Numbered from the stretch's first letter, positions 35,813 through 46,316 are shown. The stretch is DNA of 64,000 nucleotides from Bacillus nitratireducens (GCF_001884135.1 NZ_MAOC01000085.1:1-64000), one strand, 5' to 3'. Notes: generated from the letters alone by a model not told the origin. Translations and numbers: made by a program.

Positions 35813-35917
35813 ATGATGAAGGGATTAATCGTAACGGGCTTAACAGTTGCTTTTGGATTTGTAGCGTATGAGAAATTAACGTATGTAGTTGATGTTGTAA
35901 AACATTTAATCGCCTAG
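35813..35917 (+). CDS. Small membrane protein, 34 aa
   Basis: ATG-ATG-AAG start at 35813 with AAGGAGGAAG just upstream; the product begins MMKGLIVTGLTVAFGFVAYE and ends VVKHLIA. One hydrophobic helix with a short charged segment. Supported by a strong ribosome site and a TATAAT box; no family recognised. Confidence 0.65.
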   Translation: MMKGLIVTGLTVAFGFVAYEKLTYVVDVVKHLIA

Positions 35918-35956
35918 AAAAAACTACCATGAGAGGGAAAGGGAATGAGTGAATGA

Positions 35957-36205
35957 ATGGAATGGTTATTTGGAATTATAGGTACTTGTAGTGTAGTATT
36001 ATTGTTCTTTGTCCCGAGTGGTATACTTAGTTCGACAACGAGTTTGTTCTTCTTAAGTTTGTTTGCTTGTACGATGCTTATTATTATGTTTTTAATGAAG
36101 CGAAGTAAACCAATCTTCTACTTTAGCATGATTGTTATGGCAATTATTGTTCTCCAAATTATTACCCTTGTTATATACCCCACAATTATAAATGCTTTCC
36201 ATTAA
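35957..36205 (+). CDS. Small membrane protein, 82 aa
   Basis: Three predicted helices: GIIGTCSVVLLFFVPSGIL, SLFFLSLFACTMLIIMFLM and FYFSMIVMAIIVLQIITLVIYP. Start ATG 35957 follows GAGAGGGAAAGGG at unusually long spacing; ATG 35953 is in another frame. It lies 39 bases after the 34-aa gene, probably in the same unit, and ends before a terminator. Unknown function. Confidence 0.65.
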   Translation: MEWLFGIIGTCSVVLLFFVPSGILSSTTSLFFLSLFACTMLIIMFLMKRSKPIFYFSMIVMAIIVLQIITLVIYPTIINAFH

Positions 36206-36210
36206 TGATG

Positions 36211-36245
36211 AATCCTCTGCTTCTGTTGCTGAGGGTTTTTGTTTG
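36211..36245 (+). terminator. Terminator after the small membrane protein genes
   Basis: AATCCTCTGC (36211-36220) pairs imperfectly with GCTGAGGGTT (36228-36237), followed by TTTT. Confidence 0.7.
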
Positions 36246-36402
36246 TGGAAAATGAATTTCATTTAAAAGGTTGTTGATTTTTTAATATAAAAATTAAATA
36301 TTCCTATATTTCAAACGAATGGTTTTGGAATGTTGTGTTCTCATTACGCATTTGATATATTTACTTTGAAGATAATTAAAATCTAGAAAAAGAGGCGAAC
36401 GT

Positions 36403-37401
36403 ATGGATAAAAAAGAAAATACGGTCGTATTGTTTCCGCAACTATCAGAACGCTATATTGATGAAGGTTTTTTAGCGTTGAAAGAGCGGAAATTCGAAGA
36501 TGCATTGCGCTGCTTTGAAATATTACGTCAGTATAATGCGGAAACGGAACAAACAGAATTAGCTTCAGTTATTTGTTTGTTAGAATTAAAGCATATGGAA
36601 GAAGCGAAAGACAAATGTGAGCAGTTGCTTGAAACGGGAGCTGTATTATTTGGTGACATTCTTGAAACGTATGTGACGATTTTAGTTCAAACAAATGATT
36701 ATGAAGGTGTTATTGAAATTGTCGAAAAGGTTTTGCAAACGAAAGACATAATGCCCGAGCAAAAGGAAAAATTAGCGCAGCTCGCTTTATTTGCAGAAGG
36801 TATGCTAAATGAGGAAGACGCGTCGCTAGTTGATTCGAATTTTGAATTAGACGAGTTTACTAATGAACTTTTTGGAGAAAACTTTGGTCAAAAGCTAAGA
36901 GTGATCCAGAAACTTTCATTAAAAGACCTGGATCTCGCACTTCCTGCTCTAAAGAAATTTTTAATAGAGGAAAAGCAACACCCTTATTTAAAAACTTCTA
37001 TTTTGTATAAAATGGTAGAAAATCAAATAGAAGAAGAGATAGAAGTAGAGAAGTTTGGAAATACGATAAAAGTGATACCAGCATTTACAGGTCATAATGA
37101 GGAGCAATCCGATAAAATCATACATAAATTATCAAGCCAATTAGAACAAAATTATCCGGATATATTTAGTGCGATGGTCACTTACTGGAAAGAATTACAA
37201 ATTAGCATTTTCCCATTCCCTCTATTAATGGATAAAGTAGAAATTTGGGCTGCCGTCTTAGAGAGAATTGGAAGAAAGCGTTTCGGATTGGCTATTGATG
37301 AAGAAGAACTTATGACAGCATACAATATCGAGTTAGAGGAATTTCATATCGCCTATCAATGGTTACTACGCATTGAAAGAGAAGGATATTTGCCCGTATA
37401 A
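36403..37401 (+). CDS. ysoA: Tetratricopeptide-repeat protein YsoA
   Basis: 332 aa. The N-terminal half has TPR-like helical pairs (IDEGFLALKERKFEDALRCFEIL, LLELKHMEEAKDKCEQLLETG, TNDYEGVIEIVEKVL). The C-terminal half contains a DUF-like region (FPFPLLMDKVEIWAAVLERIGRKRFG). Position immediately upstream of tig matches B. subtilis ysoA. Molecular role unknown; TPRs suggest protein binding. Confidence 0.8.
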   Translation: MDKKENTVVLFPQLSERYIDEGFLALKERKFEDALRCFEILRQYNAETEQTELASVICLLELKHMEEAKDKCEQLLETGAVLFGDILETYVTILVQTNDYEGVIEIVEKVLQTKDIMPEQKEKLAQLALFAEGMLNEEDASLVDSNFELDEFTNELFGENFGQKLRVIQKLSLKDLDLALPALKKFLIEEKQHPYLKTSILYKMVENQIEEEIEVEKFGNTIKVIPAFTGHNEEQSDKIIHKLSSQLEQNYPDIFSAMVTYWKELQISIFPFPLLMDKVEIWAAVLERIGRKRFGLAIDEEELMTAYNIELEEFHIAYQWLLRIEREGYLPV

Positions 37402-37425
37402 TTATGAAAAAGAATCGTTCAGTTA

Positions 37426-37453
37426 TTGAAACGAGCATATTCTATGTTATAAT
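37426..37453 (+). promoter_or_regulatory. Promoter of tig
   Basis: TTGAAA (37426-37431), 16 bases, TATAAT (37448-37453). Confidence 0.7.
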
Positions 37454-37459
37454 GTAAGG

Positions 37460-37710
37460 GTTGCAAAAGGCAGAAATCTGCCTGTTTGTAAGAGAAGAGG
37501 AGTATAATTCTCTTACTTAATATGTTTCATATTAGTCTCGAACAAAATATACCGTAGTTGTCTTTTAGACAATTAGTAGATTGGAACATTATATCTGAAA
37601 GCTTTTGCTAGAGGGTTATTTGTACATTTGTTATTTCAAAAAAGAGATAATGAATATTTTAATCTATAGAGGTATGTGCATACATTATTATAGTTGGAGG
37701 GAAAGAATAA
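37460..37710 (+). promoter_or_regulatory. Structured 250-base leader of tig
   Basis: Three hairpins: AGGCAG/CTGCCT (37468-37483, AAAT loop), GTAAGAGAA/TTCTCTTAC (37488-37516), TTGTCT/AGACAA (37558-37572). The tig ribosome site GGAGGG lies at the end. No known riboswitch class is recognised; no ORF of size in it. Confidence 0.45.
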
Positions 37711-38988
37711 ATGTCTACAAAATGGGAAAAATTAGAAGGTAACGTTGGCGTTTTAACAATCGAAGTTGATGCTAAAGAAGTAAACAACTCTATCGACGCT
37801 GCGTTCAAAAAAGTAGTAAAAACAATTAACGTACCAGGTTTCCGTAAAGGGAAAATGCCTCGTCCGTTATTCGAACAACGCTTTGGTATCGAATCTTTAT
37901 ACCAAGATGCTTTAGATATCATCTTACCAAAAGCATACGGTGAAGCAATCGATGAAGCTGGTATCTTCCCAGTTGCTCATCCTGAAATCGACATCGAGAA
38001 GTTCGAAAAAAATGCTAACCTTATCTTCACTGCAAAAGTTACAGTGAAACCTGAAGTTAAATTAGGTGAGTACAAAGGTTTAGCAGTAGAAAAAGTTGAA
38101 ACAACTGTAACTGACGAAGATGTAGAGAACGAAGTAAAAGCTTTACAAGAGCGTCAAGCTGAACTAGTTGTTAAAGAAGAAGGAACTATTGAAAATGGTG
38201 ATACAGCTGTAATCGACTTCGAAGGTTTCGTTGATGGCGAAGCATTTGAAGGCGGAAAAGGCGAAAACTATTCTCTTGCAATCGGTTCTGGCACTTTCAT
38301 CCCAGGTTTCGAAGAGCAAGTAATTGGTCTTAAATCTGGTGATTCTAAAGACGTTGAAGTTTCATTCCCAGAAGAGTACCATGCTGCTGAATTAGCTGGC
38401 AAACCAGCAACATTCAAAGTAACAATTCACGAAATCAAAACAAAAGAACTTCCTGAGTTAAACGACGAGTTCGCTAAAGATGCTGACGAAGAAGTTGCAA
38501 CTCTTGATGAATTAAAAACAAAACTTCGTACAAACTTAGAAGAAGGCAAAAAGCACGAAGCTGAGCACAAAGTACGTGACGAAGTAGTAGAATTAGCTGC
38601 TGCTAACGCTGAAATCGACATTCCAGAAGCTATGATCGACACTGAGTTAGATCGTATGGTTCGTGAATTCGAGCAACGTTTAAGCCAACAAGGTATGAAC
38701 CTTGAGCTTTACTACCAATTCACAGGTACTGATGCTGACAAGTTAAAAGAGCAAATGAAAGAAGACGCTCAAAAACGCGTAAGAATCAACCTTGTTCTTG
38801 AAGCTATCATTGAAGCTGAAAACATTGAAGTTACTGAAGAAGAAGTAACTGCAGAAGTTGAAAAAATGGCTGAAATGTACGGTATGCCAGTAGACGCTAT
38901 CAAGCAAGCTCTTGGAAGCGTAGACGCTTTATCTGAAGACCTTAAAGTGCGTAAAGCTGTAGACTTCTTAGTAGACAACGCTGCATAA
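37711..38988 (+). CDS. tig: Trigger factor, ribosome-associated chaperone
   Basis: 425 aa. N-terminal ribosome-binding domain with GFRKGKMPR (about residue 45), FKBP-type prolyl isomerase domain (about residues 160-245: [36 protein letters not shown]), and a long helical C-terminal substrate arm. It docks at the peptide exit tunnel and binds nascent chains. Codon use is strongly biased toward highly expressed genes. Confidence 0.97.
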   Translation: MSTKWEKLEGNVGVLTIEVDAKEVNNSIDAAFKKVVKTINVPGFRKGKMPRPLFEQRFGIESLYQDALDIILPKAYGEAIDEAGIFPVAHPEIDIEKFEKNANLIFTAKVTVKPEVKLGEYKGLAVEKVETTVTDEDVENEVKALQERQAELVVKEEGTIENGDTAVIDFEGFVDGEAFEGGKGENYSLAIGSGTFIPGFEEQVIGLKSGDSKDVEVSFPEEYHAAELAGKPATFKVTIHEIKTKELPELNDEFAKDADEEVATLDELKTKLRTNLEEGKKHEAEHKVRDEVVELAAANAEIDIPEAMIDTELDRMVREFEQRLSQQGMNLELYYQFTGTDADKLKEQMKEDAQKRVRINLVLEAIIEAENIEVTEEEVTAEVEKMAEMYGMPVDAIKQALGSVDALSEDLKVRKAVDFLVDNAA

Positions 38989-38994
38989 TAAAAT

Positions 38995-39030
38995 AACAAG
39001 GCGCGATTTTAATCGTGCCTTGTTTTATAA
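38995..39030 (+). terminator. Terminator after tig
   Basis: AACAAGGCGCGAT (38995-39007) pairs with ATCGTGCCTTGTT (39012-39024); one G-U pair, T-rich tail. Confidence 0.88.
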
Positions 39031-39251
39031 ATATAGAAATATATTTATAAAACTTTTCGATGAAGAAGGAAAAGTTTCTTCATAAGTCGAATATACATAT
39101 TTCAAAAGTTTTAAAATTTTTTATTTGTACATAACTAGTCATATTATTTGTATTTCTCGCCACGTAGTGACATAATATGTATTTACATACGATACATTTA
39201 TCGTGTACATACGAAGGCAAGAGGTTAGCACTTTGTAAGGGGTGTGAAAAT

Positions 39252-40511
39252 ATGTTTAAATTTAATGATGAAAAAGGTCAATTAAAATGTTCTTTCTGTG
39301 GTAAAACACAAACGCAAGTTCGAAAGTTAGTTGCAGGTCCAGGTGTTTACATTTGTGACGAGTGTATCGAGCTTTGTACTGAAATTGTACAAGAGGAGCT
39401 TGCGAAGGACGAAGAAGTAGAATTCAAAGATGTACCGAAACCGGTAGAAATTCGTGAAATCTTAGATGAGTATGTCATCGGACAAGATAACGCGAAAAAA
39501 GCACTAGCGGTAGCGGTATATAACCATTACAAACGCATTAATTCTAACAGCAAAATTGATGATGTAGAATTAGCGAAGAGTAATATTTCACTTATTGGGC
39601 CAACAGGTAGTGGTAAAACATTATTGGCACAAACATTAGCGCGTATTTTAAATGTTCCATTTGCAATCGCGGACGCAACATCTTTAACTGAAGCTGGATA
39701 CGTTGGGGAAGATGTAGAAAACATCTTACTAAAATTAATCCAAGCGGCTGATTACGATGTAGAAAAAGCGGAAAAAGGAATTATTTATATTGATGAGATT
39801 GATAAAGTGGCACGTAAGTCCGAAAATCCATCAATTACACGTGATGTATCTGGTGAAGGTGTACAGCAGGCACTTCTGAAAATTTTAGAAGGTACTGTAG
39901 CAAGCGTTCCACCTCAAGGTGGTCGTAAGCATCCGCATCAAGAGTTTATTCAAATTGATACAACGAACATCTTATTCATTTGTGGTGGAGCGTTTGATGG
40001 CATCGAGCCAATTATTAAACGTCGCCTTGGTGAAAAAGTAATTGGATTTGGTGCTGAGAAGAAAAATGCTGATGTAAATGAGAAGCATGTTTTATCTCAC
40101 GTTTTACCAGAGGACCTTTTAAGATTCGGTTTAATTCCGGAGTTTATCGGTCGTCTTCCAGTTATTGCGAACCTAGAGCCGCTTGATGAAGATGCTCTTG
40201 TAGATATTTTAACTAAACCGAAAAATGCACTTGTTAAGCAATTCCAAAAATTATTGGAGCTTGACGATGTTGAGTTAGAGTTTGAAGAAGGTGCACTAGT
40301 TGAGATTGCGAAAAAAGCAATTGAACGTAAAACAGGTGCTCGTGGACTTCGTTCTATTATTGAAGGCTTAATGCTTGATGTAATGTTCGAACTTCCATCT
40401 CGCAAAGATATCGAGAAGTGTATTCTTACAAAAGAAACAGTAGCTGATAATGCACCGCCAAAATTGGTGTTACAAGACGGTACTGTACTTGATACAAAAA
40501 CATCTGCATAA
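39252..40511 (+). CDS. clpX: ATP-dependent protease ATPase subunit ClpX
   Basis: 419 aa, unfoldase partner of ClpP. N-terminal zinc domain (CSFCGK and CDECIEL, residues 13-38), Walker [13 protein letters not shown], Walker [19 protein letters not shown] pore loop and VIGFG (ClpP-binding IGF loop). ATG 39252 follows AAGGGGTGTG; the in-frame ATG 39177 upstream lacks a ribosome site. Confidence 0.97.
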   Translation: MFKFNDEKGQLKCSFCGKTQTQVRKLVAGPGVYICDECIELCTEIVQEELAKDEEVEFKDVPKPVEIREILDEYVIGQDNAKKALAVAVYNHYKRINSNSKIDDVELAKSNISLIGPTGSGKTLLAQTLARILNVPFAIADATSLTEAGYVGEDVENILLKLIQAADYDVEKAEKGIIYIDEIDKVARKSENPSITRDVSGEGVQQALLKILEGTVASVPPQGGRKHPHQEFIQIDTTNILFICGGAFDGIEPIIKRRLGEKVIGFGAEKKNADVNEKHVLSHVLPEDLLRFGLIPEFIGRLPVIANLEPLDEDALVDILTKPKNALVKQFQKLLELDDVELEFEEGALVEIAKKAIERKTGARGLRSIIEGLMLDVMFELPSRKDIEKCILTKETVADNAPPKLVLQDGTVLDTKTSA

Positions 40512-40521
40512 TGCGAAGAAG

Positions 40522-40552
40522 AAACAGCAATTTTTATAATTGCTGTTTTTCT
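40522..40552 (+). terminator. Terminator after clpX
   Basis: AAACAGCAAT (40522-40531) pairs with ATTGCTGTTT (40539-40548), T-run after. Confidence 0.88.
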
Positions 40553-40617
40553 TTATGTTTAGCACTATTCCTCCCAGGAAATACTAAAAGATAAAACATA
40601 GCGGGAGGAAATGAATT

Positions 40618-42288
40618 ATGAGCTGGACAAATATATTTTTACTTGTTCAACTTGTTTTTGGTGTAATTGTCGGGTTGTACTTTTGGCATTTACTTCGAAA
40701 TCAGCGAACACAAAAAGTTTCAATTGATCGAGAATCGAAAAAAGAATTAGAGCAGCTTCGTAAAATGCGTGAGGTTTCTTTAACAGAGCCACTTGCGGAA
40801 AAGGTGCGTCCTACATCCTTTTTAGACATTGTGGGGCAAGAAGACGGGATTAAGTCGTTAAAAGCGGCTCTTTGTGGTCCTAATCCGCAACATGTAATTA
40901 TATATGGTCCGCCAGGTGTCGGAAAGACAGCGGCAGCACGCCTTGTATTAGAAGAAGCGAAACGAAATCCAAAATCTCCATTCCGTACGAATGCAACATT
41001 TATCGAACTTGATGCGACGACAGCTAGGTTTGATGAACGTGGTATTGCAGATCCTTTAATTGGTTCAGTCCATGATCCAATTTATCAAGGAGCGGGTGCA
41101 ATGGGGCAAGCGGGTATCCCGCAGCCGAAAAAAGGGGCTGTAACAGATGCACATGGAGGCATTTTGTTTATTGATGAGATTGGTGAATTACATCCGATTC
41201 AAATGAACAAAATGTTAAAGGTGTTAGAAGATCGGAAAGTATTTTTGGAAAGTGCGTACTATAGTGAAGAAAATTCGATGATTCCAACGTATATACACGA
41301 TATCTTTCAAAAAGGTTTACCAGCCGATTTTCGCTTAGTTGGTGCAACGACGCGTTCGCCAGAGGAAATTCCTCCTGCAATTCGGTCGCGGTGTTTAGAA
41401 GTGTTCTTCCGGGAGTTAGAAACAGAAGAGATTCAAAAAGTAGCGAAGAATGCAGCTGACAAAGTGGAAATGCAAATAGGTAAGAACGGTATTGAAATGA
41501 TTGGAATGTATGCAAGAAATGGACGGGAAGCGATTAATCTCGTACAAATTTCTGCTGGTATGGCGATAAATGAAGAACGTCCTTTCATTAAAGATGAAGA
41601 TATTGAGTGGGTTGTTCATTCGAGCCAACTTACACCAAGGTACGAAAAGCGCATTTATCCAATTCCAAGGATTGGTCTTGTGAACGGGCTTGCTGTATAT
41701 GGACCGAATACAGGCGCTTTATTAGAAATTGAGGTAACAGCTATTCCTGCGAAAGATAAAGGATCAGTAAATGTAACTGGTATTGTCGAAGAGGAAAGTA
41801 TTGGGAGTCAAACGAAATCAATCCGCCGTAAAAGTATGGCGAAAGGTTCTGTTGATAACGTATTAACAGTACTCCGTTCTCTAGATGTACTTCCAGAAGG
41901 CTATGATATACATATTAACTTTCCGGGCGGTATCCCGATTGATGGTCCTTCGGCGGGGATTGCTATGGCAACGGGTGTTTATTCAGCGGTGCATCGTACA
42001 TATGTGAATAATGAAGTAGCGATGACAGGTGAAATAAGTATCCACGGAGAAGTGAAGCCTATTGGTGGTGTGTACGCAAAAATAAAAGCTGCGAAAAAAG
42101 CAGGGGCTAAGAAAGTCATTATTCCGGCTGAAAACATGCAACCATTTTTGTATACAATAAAGGGAATTGAAATCATTCCTGTCCGCAAATTAAAAGAAGT
42201 ATTTGAATTAACATTTATGCAGGAAAATATGCATCGTGAGATTGATGTACAGACTGCTTTGGACGAAACAGATGCACAATCAATGTAA
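40618..42288 (+). CDS. lonB: Lon-like membrane protease LonB
   Basis: 556 aa. Membrane helix at residues 5-24 (FLLVQLVFGVIVGLYFW), AAA+ module with Walker [10 protein letters not shown] and Walker B GGILFIDEIGEL, and a C-terminal Lon protease domain with catalytic Ser in DGPSAGIAMATG and Lys in the GAKKVIIPAEN region. In B. subtilis LonB is a sporulation-associated protease under sigma-F. GGGAGGAAATG precedes ATG 40618. Confidence 0.95.
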   Translation: MSWTNIFLLVQLVFGVIVGLYFWHLLRNQRTQKVSIDRESKKELEQLRKMREVSLTEPLAEKVRPTSFLDIVGQEDGIKSLKAALCGPNPQHVIIYGPPGVGKTAAARLVLEEAKRNPKSPFRTNATFIELDATTARFDERGIADPLIGSVHDPIYQGAGAMGQAGIPQPKKGAVTDAHGGILFIDEIGELHPIQMNKMLKVLEDRKVFLESAYYSEENSMIPTYIHDIFQKGLPADFRLVGATTRSPEEIPPAIRSRCLEVFFRELETEEIQKVAKNAADKVEMQIGKNGIEMIGMYARNGREAINLVQISAGMAINEERPFIKDEDIEWVVHSSQLTPRYEKRIYPIPRIGLVNGLAVYGPNTGALLEIEVTAIPAKDKGSVNVTGIVEEESIGSQTKSIRRKSMAKGSVDNVLTVLRSLDVLPEGYDIHINFPGGIPIDGPSAGIAMATGVYSAVHRTYVNNEVAMTGEISIHGEVKPIGGVYAKIKAAKKAGAKKVIIPAENMQPFLYTIKGIEIIPVRKLKEVFELTFMQENMHREIDVQTALDETDAQSM

Positions 42289-42312
42289 GAATAAACGATA
42301 ATAAAATTTGCC

Positions 42313-42354
42313 AGACTTCGTTTAAGTTTGTATGCTTAAGCGGAGTCTTTTTTC
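42313..42354 (+). terminator. Terminator after lonB
   Basis: AGACTTCGTTTAAG (42313-42326) pairs with CTTAAGCGGAGTCT (42335-42348), then TTTTT. Confidence 0.85.
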
Positions 42355-42385
42355 TTTTCATAAGGGAGAAAAAACAAGATATTAA

Positions 42386-42410
42386 CAATTGCGGATAATC
42401 TCTGCAATTG
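42386..42410. promoter_or_regulatory. Inverted repeat overlapping the lonA promoter
   Basis: CAATTGC (42386-42392) and GCAATTG (42404-42410) with 11 bases between. The right arm overlaps the -35 box TTGCAT, so a bound regulator would compete with RNA polymerase. Regulator unknown. Confidence 0.45.
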
Positions 42411-42436
42411 CATCTAGATGTATTGTAATATAAAAT
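42408..42436 (+). promoter_or_regulatory. Promoter of lonA
   Basis: TTGCAT (42408-42413), 17 bases, TAAAAT (42431-42436). Confidence 0.55.
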
Positions 42437-42471
42437 AGTTGAACAGGAGTTTAATTTATTATGGAGGTGCT

Positions 42472-44802
42472 ATGTCTAGTATGAATACGAACGAAAGAAT
42501 TGTGCCCCTCCTACCATTAAGAGGCGTTCTCGTATATCCAACGATGGTTCTGCATCTTGATGTAGGACGTGATAAATCGATACAAGCACTAGAGCAGGCG
42601 GCAATGGATGAAAATATCATCTTTTTAGCAATGCAAAAAGAAATGAATATCGATGATCCGAAAGAAGATGACATATATAGTGTAGGTACAGTGGCGAAAG
42701 TGAAGCAGATGCTTAAATTGCCGAACGGTACGCTTCGTGTCCTTGTGGAAGGTTTACATAGAGCAGAAGTAGTAGAGTTTATCGAAGAAGAAAATGTAGT
42801 GCAAGTTTCTATTAAAACGGTAACTGATGAAGTAGAAGATGATTTAGAAGAGAAAGCTCTTATGCGTACGTTACTGGAGCATTTCGAACAATATATTAAA
42901 GTTTCGAAAAAAGTTTCAAATGAAACATTTGCAACGGTAGCTGATGTAGAAGAACCGGGAAGACTAGCTGATTTAATTGCTTCTCACTTGCCGATTAAAA
43001 CGAAGCAGAAACAAGAGATTTTAGAGATTGTGTCTGTAAAAGAACGACTACATACACTTATTTCAATTATTCAAGATGAACAAGAGTTGCTTAGCCTAGA
43101 AAAGAAAATTGGACAAAAAGTGAAACGTTCAATGGAGCGCACACAAAAAGAATATTTCTTACGTGAGCAAATGAAGGCGATTCAAACAGAACTTGGTGAT
43201 AAAGAAGGTAAGGGCGGGGAAGTTGAAGAACTTCGTGAGAAAATTGAACAGTCAGGAATGCCTGAAGAAACAATGAAGGCTGCGCTGAAAGAATTAGATC
43301 GTTATGAAAAGTTACCAGCAAGTTCTGCGGAGAGCGGTGTTATTCGCAATTATATTGACTGGTTATTAGCCCTTCCGTGGACAGAAGCGACAGAGGATAT
43401 GATTGATCTTGTTCATTCTGAAGAGATTTTAAATAAAGATCATTACGGCCTTGAAAAAGTAAAAGAGCGAGTGCTTGAATATTTAGCTGTACAAAAATTG
43501 ACTAACTCATTAAAAGGCCCTATTCTTTGTTTAGTAGGACCTCCTGGGGTCGGAAAAACTTCGTTAGCTCGTTCTATCGCAACATCATTGAATCGTAACT
43601 TTGTCCGTGTATCCCTTGGCGGTGTACGTGATGAGTCTGAAATTCGTGGTCACCGCCGTACGTATGTTGGAGCAATGCCAGGACGCATTATTCAAGGTAT
43701 GAAAAAGGCGAAAACAGTTAATCCAGTCTTCTTATTAGATGAGATTGATAAAATGTCTAACGATTTCCGTGGAGATCCATCAGCAGCATTACTTGAAGTG
43801 TTAGATCCAGAACAAAACCATAACTTTAGTGATCATTACATTGAAGAGCCATATGATCTATCGAAAGTTATGTTTGTAGCAACTGCTAATACACTTTCAA
43901 GTATTCCAGGTCCGTTGCTTGACCGTATGGAAATTATTTCGATTGCTGGCTATACAGAACTTGAAAAGGTGCACATTGCTCGTGAACATTTACTGCCGAA
44001 ACAATTAAAAGAGCATGGCTTACGAAAAGGTAATTTACAAGTACGTGATGAAGCGCTTCTTGAAATTATTCGTTATTATACACGTGAGGCTGGTGTTCGT
44101 ACACTAGAGCGTCAAATTGCAAAAGTTTGTCGTAAAGCAGCAAAAATCATTGTTACAGCAGAACGCAAGCGCATTGTTGTAACGGAGAAAAATGTTGTTG
44201 ATTTACTTGGTAAGCACATATTCCGTTACGGACAAGCTGAGAAGACAGACCAAGTTGGTATGGCGACTGGTTTAGCTTACACAGCAGCTGGTGGTGATAC
44301 ACTTGCTATTGAAGTGTCTGTAGCGCCAGGTAAAGGGAAATTAATTTTAACAGGGAAACTTGGGGATGTTATGAAAGAATCAGCACAAGCAGCGTTTAGC
44401 TATATTCGTTCTCGTGCAGAAGAGCTGCAGATCGATCCGAATTTCCATGAGAAAAATGATATTCATATTCATGTTCCAGAAGGAGCAGTTCCAAAAGATG
44501 GACCGTCAGCAGGTATTACGATGGCAACGGCACTTATTTCGGCACTAACAGGTATTCCTGTAAGTAAAGAAGTAGGTATGACAGGTGAAATTACACTTCG
44601 TGGTCGTGTATTACCAATTGGTGGTTTAAAAGAAAAAACATTAAGTGCTCACCGCGCAGGCTTAACAAAAATTATTTTGCCAGCAGAAAACGAGAAAGAT
44701 TTAGATGATATTCCAGAGAGCGTAAAAGAAAACCTTACGTTTGTGCTTGCATCTCATTTAGACGAAGTATTGGAGCACGCATTAGTAGGAGTGAAACAAT
44801 GA
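42472..44802 (+). CDS. lonA: ATP-dependent protease LonA
   Basis: 776 aa. N-terminal substrate-binding LON domain ([16 protein letters not shown]), coiled-coil middle, AAA+ module with Walker [13 protein letters not shown] and Walker [11 protein letters not shown], and the proteolytic domain with Ser in [13 protein letters not shown] and Lys in [17 protein letters not shown] 42472 follows GGAGGTGC at 1-5 bases; the extension to 42439 lacks support. Its stop overlaps ysxC by 4 bases (ATGA). Confidence 0.96.
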   Translation: MSSMNTNERIVPLLPLRGVLVYPTMVLHLDVGRDKSIQALEQAAMDENIIFLAMQKEMNIDDPKEDDIYSVGTVAKVKQMLKLPNGTLRVLVEGLHRAEVVEFIEEENVVQVSIKTVTDEVEDDLEEKALMRTLLEHFEQYIKVSKKVSNETFATVADVEEPGRLADLIASHLPIKTKQKQEILEIVSVKERLHTLISIIQDEQELLSLEKKIGQKVKRSMERTQKEYFLREQMKAIQTELGDKEGKGGEVEELREKIEQSGMPEETMKAALKELDRYEKLPASSAESGVIRNYIDWLLALPWTEATEDMIDLVHSEEILNKDHYGLEKVKERVLEYLAVQKLTNSLKGPILCLVGPPGVGKTSLARSIATSLNRNFVRVSLGGVRDESEIRGHRRTYVGAMPGRIIQGMKKAKTVNPVFLLDEIDKMSNDFRGDPSAALLEVLDPEQNHNFSDHYIEEPYDLSKVMFVATANTLSSIPGPLLDRMEIISIAGYTELEKVHIAREHLLPKQLKEHGLRKGNLQVRDEALLEIIRYYTREAGVRTLERQIAKVCRKAAKIIVTAERKRIVVTEKNVVDLLGKHIFRYGQAEKTDQVGMATGLAYTAAGGDTLAIEVSVAPGKGKLILTGKLGDVMKESAQAAFSYIRSRAEELQIDPNFHEKNDIHIHVPEGAVPKDGPSAGITMATALISALTGIPVSKEVGMTGEITLRGRVLPIGGLKEKTLSAHRAGLTKIILPAENEKDLDDIPESVKENLTFVLASHLDEVLEHALVGVKQ

Positions 44803-45395
44803 AAGTAACAAAAGCAGATATTGTAATTAGTGCGGTTAAACCAGAACAATATCCAGACAGTGATTTACCAGAAATTGCATTAGCAGGTCGTTCGAATGTC
44901 GGGAAGTCTTCCTTCATTAATAAAATTTTAAATCGTAAAAAGTTAGTACGTATTTCTTCTAAACCAGGAAAAACGCAAACGCTGAACTTTTTCTTAATCA
45001 ATGAAATGATGCATTTTGTTGACGTTCCAGGTTATGGATATGCGAAAGTATCTAAAACGGAGCGCGCGGCATGGGGCAAGATGATTGAAACGTACTTTAC
45101 AACACGTGAGCAATTAGACGCAGCTGTATTAGTAGTTGATTTACGTCACCAACCAACAAAAGATGACGTGATGATGTATGATTTCTTAAAGCATTATGAA
45201 ATCCCAACAATTATTATTGCAACGAAAGCTGATAAAATTCCGAAAGGGAAATGGCAAAAGCATTTAAAAGTTGTAAAAGAAACGCTTGCTGTTGAAATTG
45301 GCGATGAAATCGTTCTATTCTCTTCTGAAACAGGACTTGGAAAAGAAGAGGCATGGAAAGCAATTCATAAAATGACAAAAACAAAAAACGCGTGA
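44799..45395 (+). CDS. ysxC: Ribosome biogenesis GTPase YsxC (EngB)
   Basis: 198 aa, assembles the large ribosomal subunit. G1 [13 protein letters not shown]3 [11 protein letters not shown]4 ATKADK, G5 SSETG. Translationally coupled to lonA through a 4-base overlap, as in other Bacilli. Confidence 0.96.
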   Translation: MKVTKADIVISAVKPEQYPDSDLPEIALAGRSNVGKSSFINKILNRKKLVRISSKPGKTQTLNFFLINEMMHFVDVPGYGYAKVSKTERAAWGKMIETYFTTREQLDAAVLVVDLRHQPTKDDVMMYDFLKHYEIPTIIIATKADKIPKGKWQKHLKVVKETLAVEIGDEIVLFSSETGLGKEEAWKAIHKMTKTKNA

Positions 45396-45418
45396 CGAAT
45401 GTCGCGCGTTTTTTTTAT
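45387..45418. terminator. Terminator between ysxC and ohr
   Basis: AACGCGTGAC (45387-45396), GAAT loop, GTCGCGCGTT (45401-45410), then eight T. The left arm contains the ysxC stop codon. Confidence 0.88.
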
Positions 45419-45429
45419 TTACTAAATTT

Positions 45430-45846
45430 TTAGCGTACGTTTAATGTTACTTCAATATTCCCTCGTGTTGCTTTAGAGTACGGACACACCCCGTGAGCAG
45501 CTTCTACAAGTTCTTGTGCTTCTGCATGAGAAACGCCAGCGACATGTACATCAAGTACAGCAGATAGACCGAAACCACCATCTGTATCTTTTCCGATAGA
45601 AACGTGAGCAGTTACTTCTGTACTTTCCACCTTCACACGTTTTGTACGAATGACAAGTTGTAATGCACTATCAAAGCAAGCTGCATAACCAGCAGCAAAT
45701 AGTTGTTCTGGATTTGTTGCCTCTCCGCCTGCGCCACCTAGTGCTTTCGGCATTTTTACATCAAGATTTAATATGCCATCATTTGAAACTACCTTACCGT
45801 TTCTTCCACCTGTTGCTGTTACTGAAGCAGTATATAATTTATCCAT
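45430..45846 (-). CDS. ohr: Organic hydroperoxide resistance protein Ohr
   Basis: 138-aa OsmC-family thiol peroxidase for organic and lipid hydroperoxides. Catalytic Cys pair in GYAACFDSAL (about residue 57) and GVCPYSKATRGN (about 121). Directly downstream of ohrR on the same strand with a 2-base gap, so both are transcribed from the OhrR-controlled promoter. Confidence 0.95.
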   Translation of the reverse strand: MDKLYTASVTATGGRNGKVVSNDGILNLDVKMPKALGGAGGEATNPEQLFAAGYAACFDSALQLVIRTKRVKVESTEVTAHVSIGKDTDGGFGLSAVLDVHVAGVSHAEAQELVEAAHGVCPYSKATRGNIEVTLNVR

Positions 45847-45848
45847 GT

Positions 45849-46301
45849 TTATTCCCCTTTTCTATCATTTAGTGTTTTCATTGTTTCAATTAATTTATTT
45901 AATTGGATTAATAAAGAACGATATTCTTGCTCTGTAATTCCTAAATTTGTAGCCATCGTTGTCGGTAATGAACAAGCCTTTTCTTTTAAATCTTTACCTT
46001 GTTCTGTTAATTCAATACAAACTTTTCGCTCGTCTTCTTTTGAGCGAACACGTTTTACAAGTTTTAATGATTCCATTCGTTTTAACATAGGTGTTAACGT
46101 ACCGGAATCTAAAAATAGACGTTCTCCAATTTCTTTCACTGTTAGTCCATCTTGCTCCCATAGTACGAGTAAAGTAATGTACTGGGGATACGTAATACCC
46201 ATCTCTTCTAAATATGGTCGATAAAAGCGGGTAACTTCTTTAGAACAGGCGTAAATAGAAAAACAAAGTTGGTTATCTAGATGTAAAGAATTTTCTGTCA
46301 T
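45849..46301 (-). CDS. ohrR: MarR-family peroxide-sensing repressor OhrR
   Basis: 150 aa. The peroxide-sensing Cys lies in LDNQLCFSIYACS (residue about 14), and the winged helix VKEIGERLFLDSGTLTPMLKRMESLKLVKR matches B. subtilis OhrR. ATG 46301 has AGGAGGGAG 7 bases upstream; the in-frame extension to 46331 crosses the operator and lacks a ribosome site. It should repress its own operon until Cys oxidation. Confidence 0.93.
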   Translation of the reverse strand: MTENSLHLDNQLCFSIYACSKEVTRFYRPYLEEMGITYPQYITLLVLWEQDGLTVKEIGERLFLDSGTLTPMLKRMESLKLVKRVRSKEDERKVCIELTEQGKDLKEKACSLPTTMATNLGITEQEYRSLLIQLNKLIETMKTLNDRKGE

Positions 46302-46316
46302 ACATAACTCCCTCCT

